Shown here piece after piece: positions 39,186 through 48,547 of a stretch of DNA of 64,000 bases; the stretch's first letter is position 1; every line of letters begins with the position of its first letter. Under the pieces are notes generated by a model, which saw nothing but the letters and a program-made list of their open reading frames with translations, made no database searches and was not told the DNA's origin. The DNA lies in NCBI RefSeq assembly GCF_024753285.1, contig NZ_JANUGW010000007.1:62001-126000 (forward strand). The letters are read 5' to 3'. Origin of the DNA: Massilia pinisoli. Lineage in GTDB: Bacteria > Pseudomonadota > Gammaproteobacteria > Burkholderiales > Burkholderiaceae_D. The position numbers and the translations under genes are program-made.

Positions 39186-40028
39186 ATGACTACTCACCTG
39201 TTCAGCAATTCCCCCTTCGAAGCCGCCGACGTCATCCGCGCCCGCAAGCCGGGCTTCACGCCGCGCGTGGCCCTGATCCTCGGTTCCGGCCTCGGCGTGC
39301 TGGCCGAACAGATGACGGACGCGGTGGCGATCAGCTATGCCGACCTGCCGGGCTTCCCCATCAGCACCGTGCATGGCCACGCGGGCGAACTGGTGCTGGG
39401 CACGTTGGCGGGCGTCCCTGTCGCGTGCATGAAGGGCCGCGGCCATTTCTATGAAGGCTACGGCCCGGGCGTGATGACGTCCGCGGTGCGCACGTTCAAA
39501 TTGATCGGCTGCGAACTGCTGTTCGTGACGAATGCCGCGGGGTCGCTGCGGCCGGAGGTGGACGCGGGCAGCGTCGTCGCGCTGACGGACCACATCAACC
39601 TGCTGCCGGGCAGCCCGATGGCCGGCCCGAACGACGACCGCTTCGGTCCGCGCTTCTTCAGCATGGCCAACGCGTACGACGCGGACATGCGCGACCTCGT
39701 CAAGGCGACGGCGGCCGAGAAGGGCATCACCCTGCACGAAGGCGTGTACCTGGCGTGCCCGGGCCCGAACTTCGAGACGGCCGCCGAGATCCGCGCATTC
39801 AAGACGCTGGGTGCGGACGTCGTCGGCATGTCCGTCGTCCCCGAGGTGATCGCGGCGCGCCACTGCGGGCTGAAGGTCGCGGGCATGTCGGCCATCACCA
39901 ACCTGGCGGAAGGCTTGACGCCGTTCCCGCTGTCGCACGAGCAGACGCTGAAGTATGCTGCGGTTGCGGCCAAGGACATGGTCACGCTGATCCACGGCTT
40001 CATCGAACGTCTGGGCAAGACGGCTTGA
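39186..40028 (+). CDS. Purine-nucleoside phosphorylase (PNP-II / XapA class)
   Basis: 280 residues. Class II (trimeric) PNP splits purine nucleosides with phosphate, giving base plus (deoxy)ribose-1-phosphate. Motifs are LILGSGLG, HGHAGELVLG, GRGHFYEGYG, VTNAAGSLRPEVDAG, the base-binding GPNFETAAEIRAFKTLGADVVGMSVVPE and ITNLAEGL. The start at 39186 is preferred over 39135 because the family begins close to this Met. First gene of the operon PNP-deoB-deoC-ALDH-deoA-cdd. Confidence 0.93.
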   Translation: MTTHLFSNSPFEAADVIRARKPGFTPRVALILGSGLGVLAEQMTDAVAISYADLPGFPISTVHGHAGELVLGTLAGVPVACMKGRGHFYEGYGPGVMTSAVRTFKLIGCELLFVTNAAGSLRPEVDAGSVVALTDHINLLPGSPMAGPNDDRFGPRFFSMANAYDADMRDLVKATAAEKGITLHEGVYLACPGPNFETAAEIRAFKTLGADVVGMSVVPEVIAARHCGLKVAGMSAITNLAEGLTPFPLSHEQTLKYAAVAAKDMVTLIHGFIERLGKTA

Positions 40029-40046
40029 TTTTAAGGAAGGGATAAC

Positions 40047-41240
40047 ATGTCACGCGCATTCATCCTCCTGCTGGACTCCTTCGGCCTGGGCGCCTTGCCC
40101 GATGCCGACAAATACGGCGACGCGGGCGCGAACACGCTCGGCCATATCGCGAAGTGGGCGGCGGACGCCGGTACGCCCATGTCGCTGCCGAACCTGGAAA
40201 AGATCGGCCTCGGCGCCGCCGCGCACAAGGCCAGCGGCGCGTGGCCCGCGGGCTTCGCGCAGCGCGACGGTTTCACGGGCGCCTGGGGCGTCGCGCGCGA
40301 GCGCTCGACCGGCAAGGACACGCAGAGCGGCCACTGGGAAATCGCCGGCGTGCCCGTGCTGTTCGACTGGGGCTACTTCCCGAAGACGGTCCCCACGTTC
40401 CCGCAAGAGCTGACGGATAAACTGGCGGAGATCACGCAGGTGCCGGGCTGGCTCGGCAACTGCCATGCGTCCGGCACCACGATCATCACGGAGCTGGGCG
40501 ACGAGCACGTCGCCACCGGCAAGCCGATCATCTACACGTCGGCCGACTCCGTGATGCAGATCGCCGCGCATGAAGAGCACTTCGGCCTCGAGCGCCTGTA
40601 CCAGGTGTGCGAAGCCGCGTATGAACTGGTCAAGCCGTACAACATCGGCCGCGTGATCGCGCGTCCGTTCACGGGCGCCAACGGCAACTACAAGCGCACG
40701 AGCAACCGCCACGACTACGCCGTGCCGCCCGTCGCGCCCACGTTGCTGGACCACGTGAAGGATGCCGGCGGCGAAGTGATCGCGCTCGGCAAGATCAGCG
40801 ACATCTTCGCGGGCCAGGGCGTCACGCAACTGATCAAGGGCGCCGACAACATGGCGCTGTTCGACCGCCTGCTGGAAGTCGCCGACACGGCACCCGACAA
40901 GTCGCTGACGTTCGTGAACTTCGTCGACTTCGACATGCACTTCGGCCACCGCCGCGACGTCGCGGGCTATTCGAACGCGCTGCACGAGCTGGATGCGCGC
41001 CTGCCGGACTTCATCGCGAAGCTGAAAGAGGGCGACCTCGTCGTCATCACGGCGGACCACGGCTGCGACCCGACGTGGCCCGGTTCCGACCACACGCGCG
41101 AACACATCCCGATGCTGTTCTTCGGCCCGGCCGCGCCCGCGCGCGAGCTGCCCGTGTCCGACACGTTCTCCGACATCGGCGCCACCTTGGCGCACCACCT
41201 CGGCGTCAAACCTACTGCCAACGGAACCGCATTGTTATGA
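40047..41240 (+). CDS. deoB: Phosphopentomutase
   Basis: 397 residues, alkaline-phosphatase fold. It converts (deoxy)ribose-1-phosphate to the 5-phosphate. Visible motifs are LLLDSFGLGALPDADKYGD (metal site), GKDTQSGHWEIAG (phospho-Thr) and the C-terminal metal sites ITADHGCDPTWPGSDHTREH. A good SD (AAGGAAGGG) is at 40033-40041. The stop overlaps the deoC start by 4 bases. It feeds DeoC with the product of PNP and DeoA. Confidence 0.97.
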   Translation: MSRAFILLLDSFGLGALPDADKYGDAGANTLGHIAKWAADAGTPMSLPNLEKIGLGAAAHKASGAWPAGFAQRDGFTGAWGVARERSTGKDTQSGHWEIAGVPVLFDWGYFPKTVPTFPQELTDKLAEITQVPGWLGNCHASGTTIITELGDEHVATGKPIIYTSADSVMQIAAHEEHFGLERLYQVCEAAYELVKPYNIGRVIARPFTGANGNYKRTSNRHDYAVPPVAPTLLDHVKDAGGEVIALGKISDIFAGQGVTQLIKGADNMALFDRLLEVADTAPDKSLTFVNFVDFDMHFGHRRDVAGYSNALHELDARLPDFIAKLKEGDLVVITADHGCDPTWPGSDHTREHIPMLFFGPAAPARELPVSDTFSDIGATLAHHLGVKPTANGTALL

Positions 41241-42193
41241 GCCCGAACCTCGATTTCAAACGTAATACCGCGATCGACCTGGACCTGGGCTGGATCAACC
41301 ACCTGAAGGTCAACCGCAACGCCGCGGACCGCCGCGCCGCGAGCCTCGCGAACCGCCGCACGGTCAAGAAGGAATACCAGGCCGCGTGGCTGATCCGCGC
41401 CATCGAGTGCATCGACCTGACCACGCTGTCCGGCGACGACACGCCGGGCCGCGTGGAGCGCCTGTGCCGCAAGGCGATGCGGCCGCTGCGCGCGGACCTG
41501 ATGCAGGCGCTGGGCATCGACTCCCTGACGACGGGCGCCGTGTGCGTGTACCACGAGATGATCCAGCCGGCCGTGCACGTGCTGCAGGGCCGCCTGCCGA
41601 TCGCCGCCGTGTCGACCGCGTTCCCGGCCGGCCTGTCGAGCCTCGAGACGAAGATCCGCGAGATCGAGCTGTCCGTCGCGGCCGGCGCCACCGAGATCGA
41701 CATCGTCATCACGCGCCAGCACGTCCTGACGGGCAACTGGCAGGCGCTGTACGACGAAATGGTCGCGTACCGCCAGGCGTGCGGCGACGCACACGTGAAA
41801 GCGATCCTCGCGACGGGTGATCTCGTCACATTGGAAAACGTAGCAAAAGCATCGTGGGTCTGCATGATGGCAGGCGCCGATTTCATCAAGACATCGACCG
41901 GCAAGGAAGGTGTGAACGCGACCATTCCCGTGTCGCTGGTGATGGTACGAGCGATCCGCGAGTACTATGAACGCACCGGCTACAAGGTCGGCTACAAGCC
42001 GGCCGGGGGTGTGTCCTCCGCCAAGACCGCGCTGCAATACCTGACCGTGATGAAGGAAGAGCTGGGCAACGAATGGCTGCAACCGCATCTGTTCCGCATC
42101 GGTGCCTCCAGCCTCCTGACCGACATCGAGCGCCAGCTCGAGCATTACGTCACCGGCAGCTATTCGGCCGCCCATCGTCACGCGCAACCTTGA
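41237..42193 (+). CDS. deoC: Deoxyribose-phosphate aldolase
   Basis: 318 residues. It cleaves deoxyribose-5-phosphate to glyceraldehyde-3-phosphate and acetaldehyde. Schiff-base Lys is in GADFIKTSTGKEG, the second active-site Lys in VGYKPAGGV, and the Asp-containing strand is EIDIVITRQHVL. It is longer than E. coli DeoC (about 259) because of an N-terminal extension of about 60 residues (NLDFKRNTAIDLDLGWINH), typical of the longer proteobacterial and animal-like form. The start is set by the ATGA overlap with deoB. Confidence 0.95.
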   Translation: MSPNLDFKRNTAIDLDLGWINHLKVNRNAADRRAASLANRRTVKKEYQAAWLIRAIECIDLTTLSGDDTPGRVERLCRKAMRPLRADLMQALGIDSLTTGAVCVYHEMIQPAVHVLQGRLPIAAVSTAFPAGLSSLETKIREIELSVAAGATEIDIVITRQHVLTGNWQALYDEMVAYRQACGDAHVKAILATGDLVTLENVAKASWVCMMAGADFIKTSTGKEGVNATIPVSLVMVRAIREYYERTGYKVGYKPAGGVSSAKTALQYLTVMKEELGNEWLQPHLFRIGASSLLTDIERQLEHYVTGSYSAAHRHAQP

Positions 42194-42204
42194 TCGGACC
42201 TGTC

Positions 42205-44583
42205 ATGCCCACTATTAAAGAGATTCTGCAAACTATGGACTACGGCCCCGCACCCGAGAGCACCAAGGAAGCGCAAGCGTGGCTGGACACCCATGGCCGC
42301 CGTTTCGGCCTGTTCGTCGACGGCGCCTGGACGGATGCGACCGAGACGTTCGGCTCGTTCAACCCGGCCGACGGCAGCGAACTGGCGCAAGTGACGCAGG
42401 CGTCGCAGGCGGATATCGACCGCGCCGTCGACGCCGCGCGCCGCGCGCAGCCGGGCTGGGTCGCCCTCGGTGGTCACGGCCGCGCGAAAGTGCTGTATTC
42501 GCTGGCGCGCCTGCTGCAAAAGCACTCGCGCCTGTTCGCCGTGTTGGAAACGCTGGACAACGGCAAGACGATCCGCGAAACGCGCGACGCCGACCTGCCG
42601 CTGGCCGCTCGTCACTTCTATCACCACGCCGGCTGGGCCCAGCTGCAGTCGGAAGAATTCGCGGACTACCGCGCCGTCGGCGTCGTCGGCCAGATCGTGC
42701 CGTGGAACTTCCCGCTGCTCATGTTGGCCTGGAAGATCGCGCCGGCGCTCGCCGCGGGGAACACGGTCGTCTTCAAGCCCGCCGAATTCACGTCGTTGAC
42801 CGCGCTGCTGTTCGCGGAGATCTGCCAGCAGGCCGGCGTGCCGGCCGGTGTCGTCAACATCGTCACGGGCGATGGCCGCGTGGGCGAGGCGATCGTGAAT
42901 CACCCCGGCATCGACAAGCTGGCGTTCACCGGCTCGACGGAAGTGGGCCGCATCATCCGCAAGGCCACGGCCGGTACCGGTAAAAAACTGTCGCTGGAAC
43001 TGGGCGGCAAGTCGCCGTTTATCGTGTTCGACGACGCCGACCTGGATGCGGCCGTCGAAGGCCTCGTCGACTCCATCTGGTTCAACCAGGGCCAGGTCTG
43101 CTGCGCCGGTTCGCGCCTGCTCGTGCAGGAATCGGTCTACCCGCGCTTCATCGAGAAGGTCAAGGCACGCATGCGCAACCTGCGCGTCGGCTCGCCGCTG
43201 GATAAATCGAATGATATCGGCGCGCTCGTCGACCCCGTGCAGCAGCAGCGCATCCACGGCCTCGTGGAATCGGCGCGCGCGGAAGGGTGCGAGATCTGGC
43301 AGCCGGAAGCGGAGACGCCGCAGGCAGGCGCCTGGTACCTGCCCACGTTGATCACGGGCGCGTCGACGTCCGCCGTGGTCGCGCAGACGGAGATCTTCGG
43401 GCCCGTGCTCGTCGCGTCGAGCTTCCGCACGCCGGGCGAAGCCGTGCAGCTCGCGAACAATACCGTGTACGGCCTGGCGGCATGCGTGTGGAGCGAGTCG
43501 ATCAGCCTCGCGCTGGACGTCGCCCCGCAGATCAAGGCCGGTGTCGTGTGGATCAACACGGCGAACCAGTTCGATGCCGCGTGCGGCTTCGGCGGCTACA
43601 AGGAATCGGGCTTCGGCCGCGAAGGCGGCAAGGAAGGCATGACCGAGTACCTCGTGCCGCTGGCGGAAGATGCGCGTCCGGCTGCACCGGTCGTTGCCGA
43701 AAAAGGGAAAGTCAAACCGACCGGTGGCGACAGCCCGTTCGCCGTCGACCGCACCGCGAAGCTGTACATCGGCGGCAAGCAGGCGCGCCCGGACGGCGCG
43801 TACAGCCGCGCGATCATTGGTGCGAACGGCGACTTCCTCGCCGACGTGGGCGAGGGCAACCGCAAGGACATCCGCAATGCCGTCGAAGCCGCGCACAAGG
43901 CGTCCGGCTGGGCGAAGGCCACGGCGCACAACCGCGCGCAGGTGCTGTACTACATCGCCGAGAACCTGGCGATCCGCGCCGACGAATTTAGCGCCCGCAT
44001 CGCCGCGCAGACGGGTGCCAAGGATGCCGCACGCGAAGTGCAGGCGTCGATCGAGCGCCTGTTCTACTGGGCCGCGTGGGCCGACAAATACGACGGCCTC
44101 GCGCACCAGCCGCCGATGCACGGCATCACCGTCGCGCTGAACGAGCCGGTGGGCGTGATCGGCATCGTGTGCCCGAACGAGAACCCGCTGCTGGGCTTCA
44201 TCTCGCTCGTGGCGCCCGCGCTGGCGCTGGGCAACCGCGTAATCGCGGTGCCGTCGGAAGCGCATCCGCTGTCCGCGCTCGACCTGTACCAGGTGCTCGA
44301 CACGTCCGACCTGCCGGGTGGCGCGCTGAACATCGTCACGGGCAGCCACGACGAGCTGGCGCGCACGCTGGCGTCGCACTTCGACGTGGATGCCGTGTGG
44401 CGCCACGATGGGTCGGCCGAGGGCTGTGCGGAAGTGGAGAAGCTGTCGGCCGAGTCGCTCAAGCGCACGTGGACGGGCGGCGCGAAAGGGCGCGACTGGT
44501 TCGATGCGAAGCAGGCGGGCGGGCGTGCCGTTCTGCAGCACGCGAGCCAGGTCAAAAATGTGTGGATTCCGTACGGCGTGTGA
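42205..44583 (+). CDS. Aldehyde dehydrogenase, double-domain form, in deo operon
   Basis: 792 residues. The N-terminal half (about 25-490) is a full ALDH: PWNFPLLMLAWK, general base in LELGGKSPF and the catalytic Cys in GQVCCAGSRL. The C-terminal half (about 510-792) is a second ALDH copy (LYIGGKQARPDGAYSR, VGVIGIVCPNENPLLG) that ends before the region normally holding the catalytic Cys, so it is probably structural or regulatory. Placed between deoC and deoA, it most likely oxidises acetaldehyde released by DeoC; whether the product is acetate or acetyl-CoA is not clear. The start at 42205 begins 12 bases after deoC. Confidence 0.9.
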   Translation: MPTIKEILQTMDYGPAPESTKEAQAWLDTHGRRFGLFVDGAWTDATETFGSFNPADGSELAQVTQASQADIDRAVDAARRAQPGWVALGGHGRAKVLYSLARLLQKHSRLFAVLETLDNGKTIRETRDADLPLAARHFYHHAGWAQLQSEEFADYRAVGVVGQIVPWNFPLLMLAWKIAPALAAGNTVVFKPAEFTSLTALLFAEICQQAGVPAGVVNIVTGDGRVGEAIVNHPGIDKLAFTGSTEVGRIIRKATAGTGKKLSLELGGKSPFIVFDDADLDAAVEGLVDSIWFNQGQVCCAGSRLLVQESVYPRFIEKVKARMRNLRVGSPLDKSNDIGALVDPVQQQRIHGLVESARAEGCEIWQPEAETPQAGAWYLPTLITGASTSAVVAQTEIFGPVLVASSFRTPGEAVQLANNTVYGLAACVWSESISLALDVAPQIKAGVVWINTANQFDAACGFGGYKESGFGREGGKEGMTEYLVPLAEDARPAAPVVAEKGKVKPTGGDSPFAVDRTAKLYIGGKQARPDGAYSRAIIGANGDFLADVGEGNRKDIRNAVEAAHKASGWAKATAHNRAQVLYYIAENLAIRADEFSARIAAQTGAKDAAREVQASIERLFYWAAWADKYDGLAHQPPMHGITVALNEPVGVIGIVCPNENPLLGFISLVAPALALGNRVIAVPSEAHPLSALDLYQVLDTSDLPGGALNIVTGSHDELARTLASHFDVDAVWRHDGSAEGCAEVEKLSAESLKRTWTGGAKGRDWFDAKQAGGRAVLQHASQVKNVWIPYGV

Positions 44584-44595
44584 GATAACGAAACG

Positions 44596-45924
44596 ATGGC
44601 TATGTTCCTCCCCCAAGAAATCGTCCGCAAAAAACGCGACGGCGGCACCCTGACCGCCGAAGAGATCCGCTTCTTCGTGCGCGGCATCCCCGACGGCAGC
44701 GTCACGGAAGGCCAGATCGCCGCGCTCGCGATGGCCGTCTACTTCAATGACATGACGATGGACGAGCGCGTGGCCTTCACGCTCGCGATGCGCGATTCCG
44801 GCCAAGTGATGGAGTGGAAGTCGCTGAACCTGCCGGGCCCCGTCGTCGACAAGCATTCGACGGGCGGCGTCGGCGACGTCGTGTCGTTGATGCTGGGCCC
44901 GATGATCGCCGCGTGCGGCGGCTACGTGCCGATGATTTCCGGCCGCGGCCTCGGCCACACAGGCGGCACGCTCGACAAATTCGATTCGATCCCCGGCTAT
45001 TGCACGGTGCCGGACCCGGAGCTGTTCCGCAAGATCGTCAAGGACGTGGGCGTCGCCATCATCGGCCAGACCGCGCAGCTGGCGCCGGCCGACAAGCGTT
45101 TCTACAGCATCCGCGACACGACGGCGACCGTCGAATCCGTCGCCATGATCACGGGTTCCATTCTGTCGAAGAAGCTGGCGGCGGGTCTCGATGCGCTCGT
45201 CATGGACGTCAAGGCCGGCAGCGGCGCGTTCATGCCGACGTATGAGAAATCCGTCGAGCTGGCCGAGTCCATCGTCCACGTGGGCAATGGCGCGGGCACG
45301 CGCACGTCCGCGATCCTGACCGGCATGAACGAGTCGCTGTGCCCGGCGGCCGGCAATGCCGTCGAGGTGCGCGTCGCGATCGACTACCTGACCGGCGCAG
45401 CGCGTCCGTCGCGCCTGCACGCCGTGACGATGGCGCTGTGCGCCGAGATGCTCGTCATCTCCGGCCTCGCCGCCACCGACGAGGAAGCGCGCGCGAAACT
45501 GCAGCGCGCACTGAATTCGGGCGAGGCGGCCGAGCGCTTCGCGCGCATGGTGACCGCATTGGGCGGCCCGGCCGACCTGATGGAAAATCCCGACGCGCAC
45601 CTCGCGAAAGCGCCGATCGTCGTGCCGGTGCCGGCACCGGAATCCGGCTATGCGTACGCGACGGATTGCCGCGGCCTGGGCCTGGCCGTCGTCGGCCTGG
45701 GCGGTGGACGCATCCGCCCGCAAGACCCGATCGACTTCGCCGTCGGCCTGACGGACCTCGTCGAGCTGGGCACGCAGATCGAGGCCGGCCAGCCGCTCGC
45801 GCTCGTGCATGCGCGCACGCAGGACGCGGCCGAGCGCGCCGTGCGCGAAGTGCAGGTCGCGTACCGCATCGCGCAAGAACAGCCGGCCGCGCAGCCGATG
45901 ATCTACAAGACCATCCGCCCATGA
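44596..45924 (+). CDS. deoA: Thymidine phosphorylase
   Basis: 442 residues. It splits thymidine and deoxyuridine into base and deoxyribose-1-phosphate. Motifs are [19 protein letters not shown] (phosphate site), [20 protein letters not shown] (family signature), [11 protein letters not shown] and the C-terminal PYNP domain after about residue 345. The released thymine or uracil can enter the pyrimidine reduction pathway at 54-64 kb. Overlaps cdd by 4 bases. Confidence 0.97.
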   Translation: MAMFLPQEIVRKKRDGGTLTAEEIRFFVRGIPDGSVTEGQIAALAMAVYFNDMTMDERVAFTLAMRDSGQVMEWKSLNLPGPVVDKHSTGGVGDVVSLMLGPMIAACGGYVPMISGRGLGHTGGTLDKFDSIPGYCTVPDPELFRKIVKDVGVAIIGQTAQLAPADKRFYSIRDTTATVESVAMITGSILSKKLAAGLDALVMDVKAGSGAFMPTYEKSVELAESIVHVGNGAGTRTSAILTGMNESLCPAAGNAVEVRVAIDYLTGAARPSRLHAVTMALCAEMLVISGLAATDEEARAKLQRALNSGEAAERFARMVTALGGPADLMENPDAHLAKAPIVVPVPAPESGYAYATDCRGLGLAVVGLGGGRIRPQDPIDFAVGLTDLVELGTQIEAGQPLALVHARTQDAAERAVREVQVAYRIAQEQPAAQPMIYKTIRP

Positions 45925-46325
45925 AATACCAGAAACTCATCGATGAAGCCCGCGCCGCGCGCGACGTCGCGTACACGCCGTACTCCCGCTTCAAGGTAGG
46001 CGCGGCGCTGGAAACGAAGGACGGCCGCGTGTTCCGCGGCTGTAACGTGGAGAACGCGTCGTACGGCCTGTGCAACTGCGCCGAGCGCACGGCGTTCTTT
46101 TCCGCCATCGCCCACGGCTACGTGCCGGGCGACTTCGCGGCGCTGGCCGTCATCGGCGACACGGACGGCCCCATCGCCCCGTGCGGCGCGTGCCGCCAGG
46201 TGATCCTGGAACTGGGCGGCAACGAGCTGCCCGTCGTGCTCGCGAACCTGAAGGGCGACGTGATGGAAACCACGGCCGCCGCGCAACTGCCGAACGCGTT
46301 CGGTGGCTGGGACCTCAAGCAGTAA
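45921..46325 (+). CDS. cdd: Cytidine deaminase
   Basis: 134 residues, tetrameric type. It deaminates cytidine and deoxycytidine to uridine and deoxyuridine, which DeoA can use. The zinc site is seen as [12 protein letters not shown] (Cys ligand and catalytic Glu) and PCGACRQV (two Cys ligands). The substrate-binding motif is [10 protein letters not shown]. Last gene of the operon; a terminator follows 11 bases later. Confidence 0.97.
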   Translation: MKYQKLIDEARAARDVAYTPYSRFKVGAALETKDGRVFRGCNVENASYGLCNCAERTAFFSAIAHGYVPGDFAALAVIGDTDGPIAPCGACRQVILELGGNELPVVLANLKGDVMETTAAAQLPNAFGGWDLKQ

Positions 46326-46336
46326 GCCCACGCGGC

Positions 46337-46358
46337 ACGGCGCACGGTTCAGCGCCGT
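46337..46358 (+). terminator. Terminator of the PNP-deo-cdd operon
   Basis: ACGGCGC pairs with GCGCCGT around an 8-base loop, followed by TT, 12 bases after the cdd stop codon. Confidence 0.65.
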
Positions 46359-46450
46359 TTAAGGCAGGCGGGCCGGGATGGTGTCAAACTTGAATTCGGG
46401 GACAGTCCCACAACATGGGGGCTATCCGGACATTCAAAGGAGCAGACGTC

Positions 46451-47182
46451 ATGAGCCCGCAAGATTCGCAGATGTTGAACGACTTCCTGAACCAGTTGGT
46501 CCAGGCCCATGGCATCCAGAAGGATCCCGAGGCGGATGCCCTGATCCAGCGCGCGATGGCCCAGCAGCCGGACGCTGCTTATCTGCTGGTGCAACGGGCC
46601 TTGCTGCTCGAGCAGGGGCTGAAGAATGCGAAGCAGCGCATCGCCGGCCTGGAAAGCCAGCTCGACCAGCAACATGCCGGCCAGCAAGGCGGCGGACAAT
46701 TCCTCGACGCCAATACCTGGGGAAATAGCGGCAGGTCGCAGCCGGCGCAGTCGTACCAGCGCGACGTGCAGCAGCCGTACCAATCGCAGCCGCAGCCGCA
46801 GTATCAGCCGCAATACCAGAGCGCGCCGTCGTCGGGCTTCCTGCGCGGCGGCCTTGGCAGCACGCTGGGCTCCATCGCGGCGACGGCGGCCGGCGTGGCG
46901 GCGGGCGGTTTCCTGTTCCAGGGCCTGGAAAACATGTTCGGCCACCACAACTACGGCGGCGGCAACCGCCTGCTCAACAGCGACGATCCCGCGAACAACC
47001 TGTTCAGCGACCAGTCCGGCAGCCCGCTGGCGGAGCAGGCCGGGGTCGATGACGTCGAGCGGATGCTGGACAATGGTTCGCAGTCGGAAGGCTTGTTCGA
47101 CAGCAGCGTCGACAACGACAACCTCGACAGCGGTCACGGCTTTTTCGATGGTGACGGTTCCGACGAGGGCCTGTTCAGCTGA
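46451..47182 (+). CDS. DUF2076 family periplasmic ligand-binding-like protein
   Basis: 243 residues. The N-terminal conserved helical domain (about 1-75, MLNDFLNQLV and DALIQRAMAQQPDAAYLLVQRALLLEQ) is followed by a Gln/Pro-rich linker (about 85-140) and a Gly/Ala segment that may insert in a membrane (about 140-165, LGSIAATAAGVAAGGFLF). The acidic tail is Asp/Gly/Ser-rich. No signal peptide is visible. The function of DUF2076 is unknown. The start at 46451 has AAAGGAG at 46437-46443. Confidence 0.82.
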   Translation: MSPQDSQMLNDFLNQLVQAHGIQKDPEADALIQRAMAQQPDAAYLLVQRALLLEQGLKNAKQRIAGLESQLDQQHAGQQGGGQFLDANTWGNSGRSQPAQSYQRDVQQPYQSQPQPQYQPQYQSAPSSGFLRGGLGSTLGSIAATAAGVAAGGFLFQGLENMFGHHNYGGGNRLLNSDDPANNLFSDQSGSPLAEQAGVDDVERMLDNGSQSEGLFDSSVDNDNLDSGHGFFDGDGSDEGLFS

Positions 47183-47211
47183 CTGACGCCAACGGTGCGC
47201 ATACGTCACGC

Positions 47212-47230
47212 GTGGGCACGGGGTGCCCAC
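47212..47230. repeat. Palindromic element GTGGGCA-N5-TGCCCAC
   Basis: Perfect 7-bp arms, 29 bases past the DUF2076 stop codon. Its reverse complement ends CCACGCGT, exactly as the hairpin at 59678-59698 does, with different but self-complementary stem bases. It may belong to an interspersed palindromic repeat family and also serve as terminator for the converging genes. Confidence 0.45.
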
Positions 47231-47261
47231 CCTGCGGAATGGCGCCTACCGAGATGCGTTT

Positions 47262-47696
47262 CTATCGGTTCGGCAAGAACAAATCGTCGGGCTTCCACGG
47301 ATCGTACGTGCCGACGTTCCACACATGGCCTTCGAGGTCGCGGCACATGAAGCCGCGGCTGCCGAATTCCGTGTCGGCCGGTTCCTGCAGGATGATGGCG
47401 CCCGCATTGCGCGCGCGCTCGCACACGCGGTCGGCGTCGTTCACTTGCAGGTAGACTGTTTGGGTCTGGCGGCCGCGGATCTCGTCCGGCTGCACGAGCA
47501 CCTTGCCATATTCCCCCTCGCCGCTGACGGACCCGAGCATGATCATGCCGTCGCCCAACGTGAGTTGCGCGTGGGCGATGGCGCCGTCGATGCCGGGCAC
47601 GGCGACCTGGCAGGCGAAGCCGAAGACTTCGCACAGCCAGTCGATGGCGGCCGGGGTGTCGCGGTAGCGCAGGCAGGGGATGGCGATCGAGGGCAT
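47262..47696 (-). CDS. VOC family (glyoxalase-fold) protein
   Basis: 144 residues with two beta-alpha-beta-beta-beta halves: IPCLRYRDTPAAIDWLCEVFGF, then DADRVCERARNAGAIILQEP ending FMCRDLEGHVWNVGTYDPW. The end motif with Glu-Gly-His is typical of the VOC superfamily. The expected metal ligands are only partly visible (His in AIAHAQL; Glu in LEGHVW), so enzymatic activity is uncertain. AGGAG precedes the start at 47696. Single gene on the minus strand. Confidence 0.88.
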   Translation of the reverse strand: MPSIAIPCLRYRDTPAAIDWLCEVFGFACQVAVPGIDGAIAHAQLTLGDGMIMLGSVSGEGEYGKVLVQPDEIRGRQTQTVYLQVNDADRVCERARNAGAIILQEPADTEFGSRGFMCRDLEGHVWNVGTYDPWKPDDLFLPNR

Positions 47697-47746
47697 GGCA
47701 GGCTCCTGTCGGGTGGAGCCTCCATGCTAGCAGCACAGCGTGAGAT

Positions 47747-48547
47747 TCACATCTGCTGGAACAGATAGCTGTGGTTGCGACTGACCTCCAGCTCACCCGG
47801 CCAGCCGCGCACCTTCAGCATCTGACGCCCGCGCAGGTCGCGCTTGACTTCGGCGATGGCGTCCACGCGCACGAGCGTCGAGCGGTGGATGCGCCAGAAC
47901 TCATCCGGGTCCAGCTCGTCCAGCAATTCCTTCAGCGTCTTGCGGATCAGGAATTCCGCGCCCACCGTCTGCACCCGCGTGTATTTTTCGTCGGACTGGA
48001 AGAACAGGATCTCGCGCGTGCTCACCATGCGCAGGCTCGCGCCCACCTGGGCCTGGATCCAGCGCAGGTACGTCGGCTTCTCCGGCTTGCCGCGGTTTTC
48101 CAGCAACGTGGTCAGCTTCGCCAGTTGCTGGCCGATGTCCTGCGGGGCCGCGGCCGCGCCCTGCGCGCGCGTGCGCAGCCGCGCCTGCAGCCGCGCGCAC
48201 GTCGTCGCCAGGCGTTCGGCCGACACGGGCTTCAGCAGGTAGTCGAGCGCGCCCTGCTCGAACGCGTCGAGCGCGTACTGGTCGTAGGCGGTCGCGAACA
48301 CGATGTGCGAGCGCTCGTACAGCCGCCGCGCCGCCTCGATGCCGGACAGGCCCGGCATGCGGATGTCGAGGAAGGCGATGTCGGGCCGCAGCTTCTCGCC
48401 CAGCTCGACGGCTTCCACGCCGTTCGCGGCCTCGGCGACGATCTGCAGGTCCGGCCACGCCTGTTGCAGGCGCGCGCGCAGCAGGTCGCGCATCGGGGCT
48501 TCGTCGTCGGCGATCAGGGCAGTCAGCGGGCGAACGTCGGGGTTCAT
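47747..48547 (-). CDS. LytTR-family response regulator
   Basis: 266 residues. The receiver domain (about 7-125) has acidic residues DDE (14-16), phospho-acceptor Asp61 (FLDIRMPG) and the Lys of YLLKPVSAE. The LytTR DNA-binding domain covers about 160-265 (EILFFQSDEKYTRVQT and WRIHRSTLVRVDAI). Such regulators bind paired direct repeats. It overlaps the sensor kinase gene by 4 bases and is its obvious partner. Target genes are unknown; none of the neighbours suggests one. Confidence 0.94.
   Translation of the reverse strand: MNPDVRPLTALIADDEAPMRDLLRARLQQAWPDLQIVAEAANGVEAVELGEKLRPDIAFLDIRMPGLSGIEAARRLYERSHIVFATAYDQYALDAFEQGALDYLLKPVSAERLATTCARLQARLRTRAQGAAAAPQDIGQQLAKLTTLLENRGKPEKPTYLRWIQAQVGASLRMVSTREILFFQSDEKYTRVQTVGAEFLIRKTLKELLDELDPDEFWRIHRSTLVRVDAIAEVKRDLRGRQMLKVRGWPGELEVSRNHSYLFQQM

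Noticed and set aside
42178..45876. Minus-strand open frame of over 1200 codons opposite ALDH and deoA
   Set aside because: Shadow of two well-recognised enzymes; no motif and no ribosome-binding site in context.
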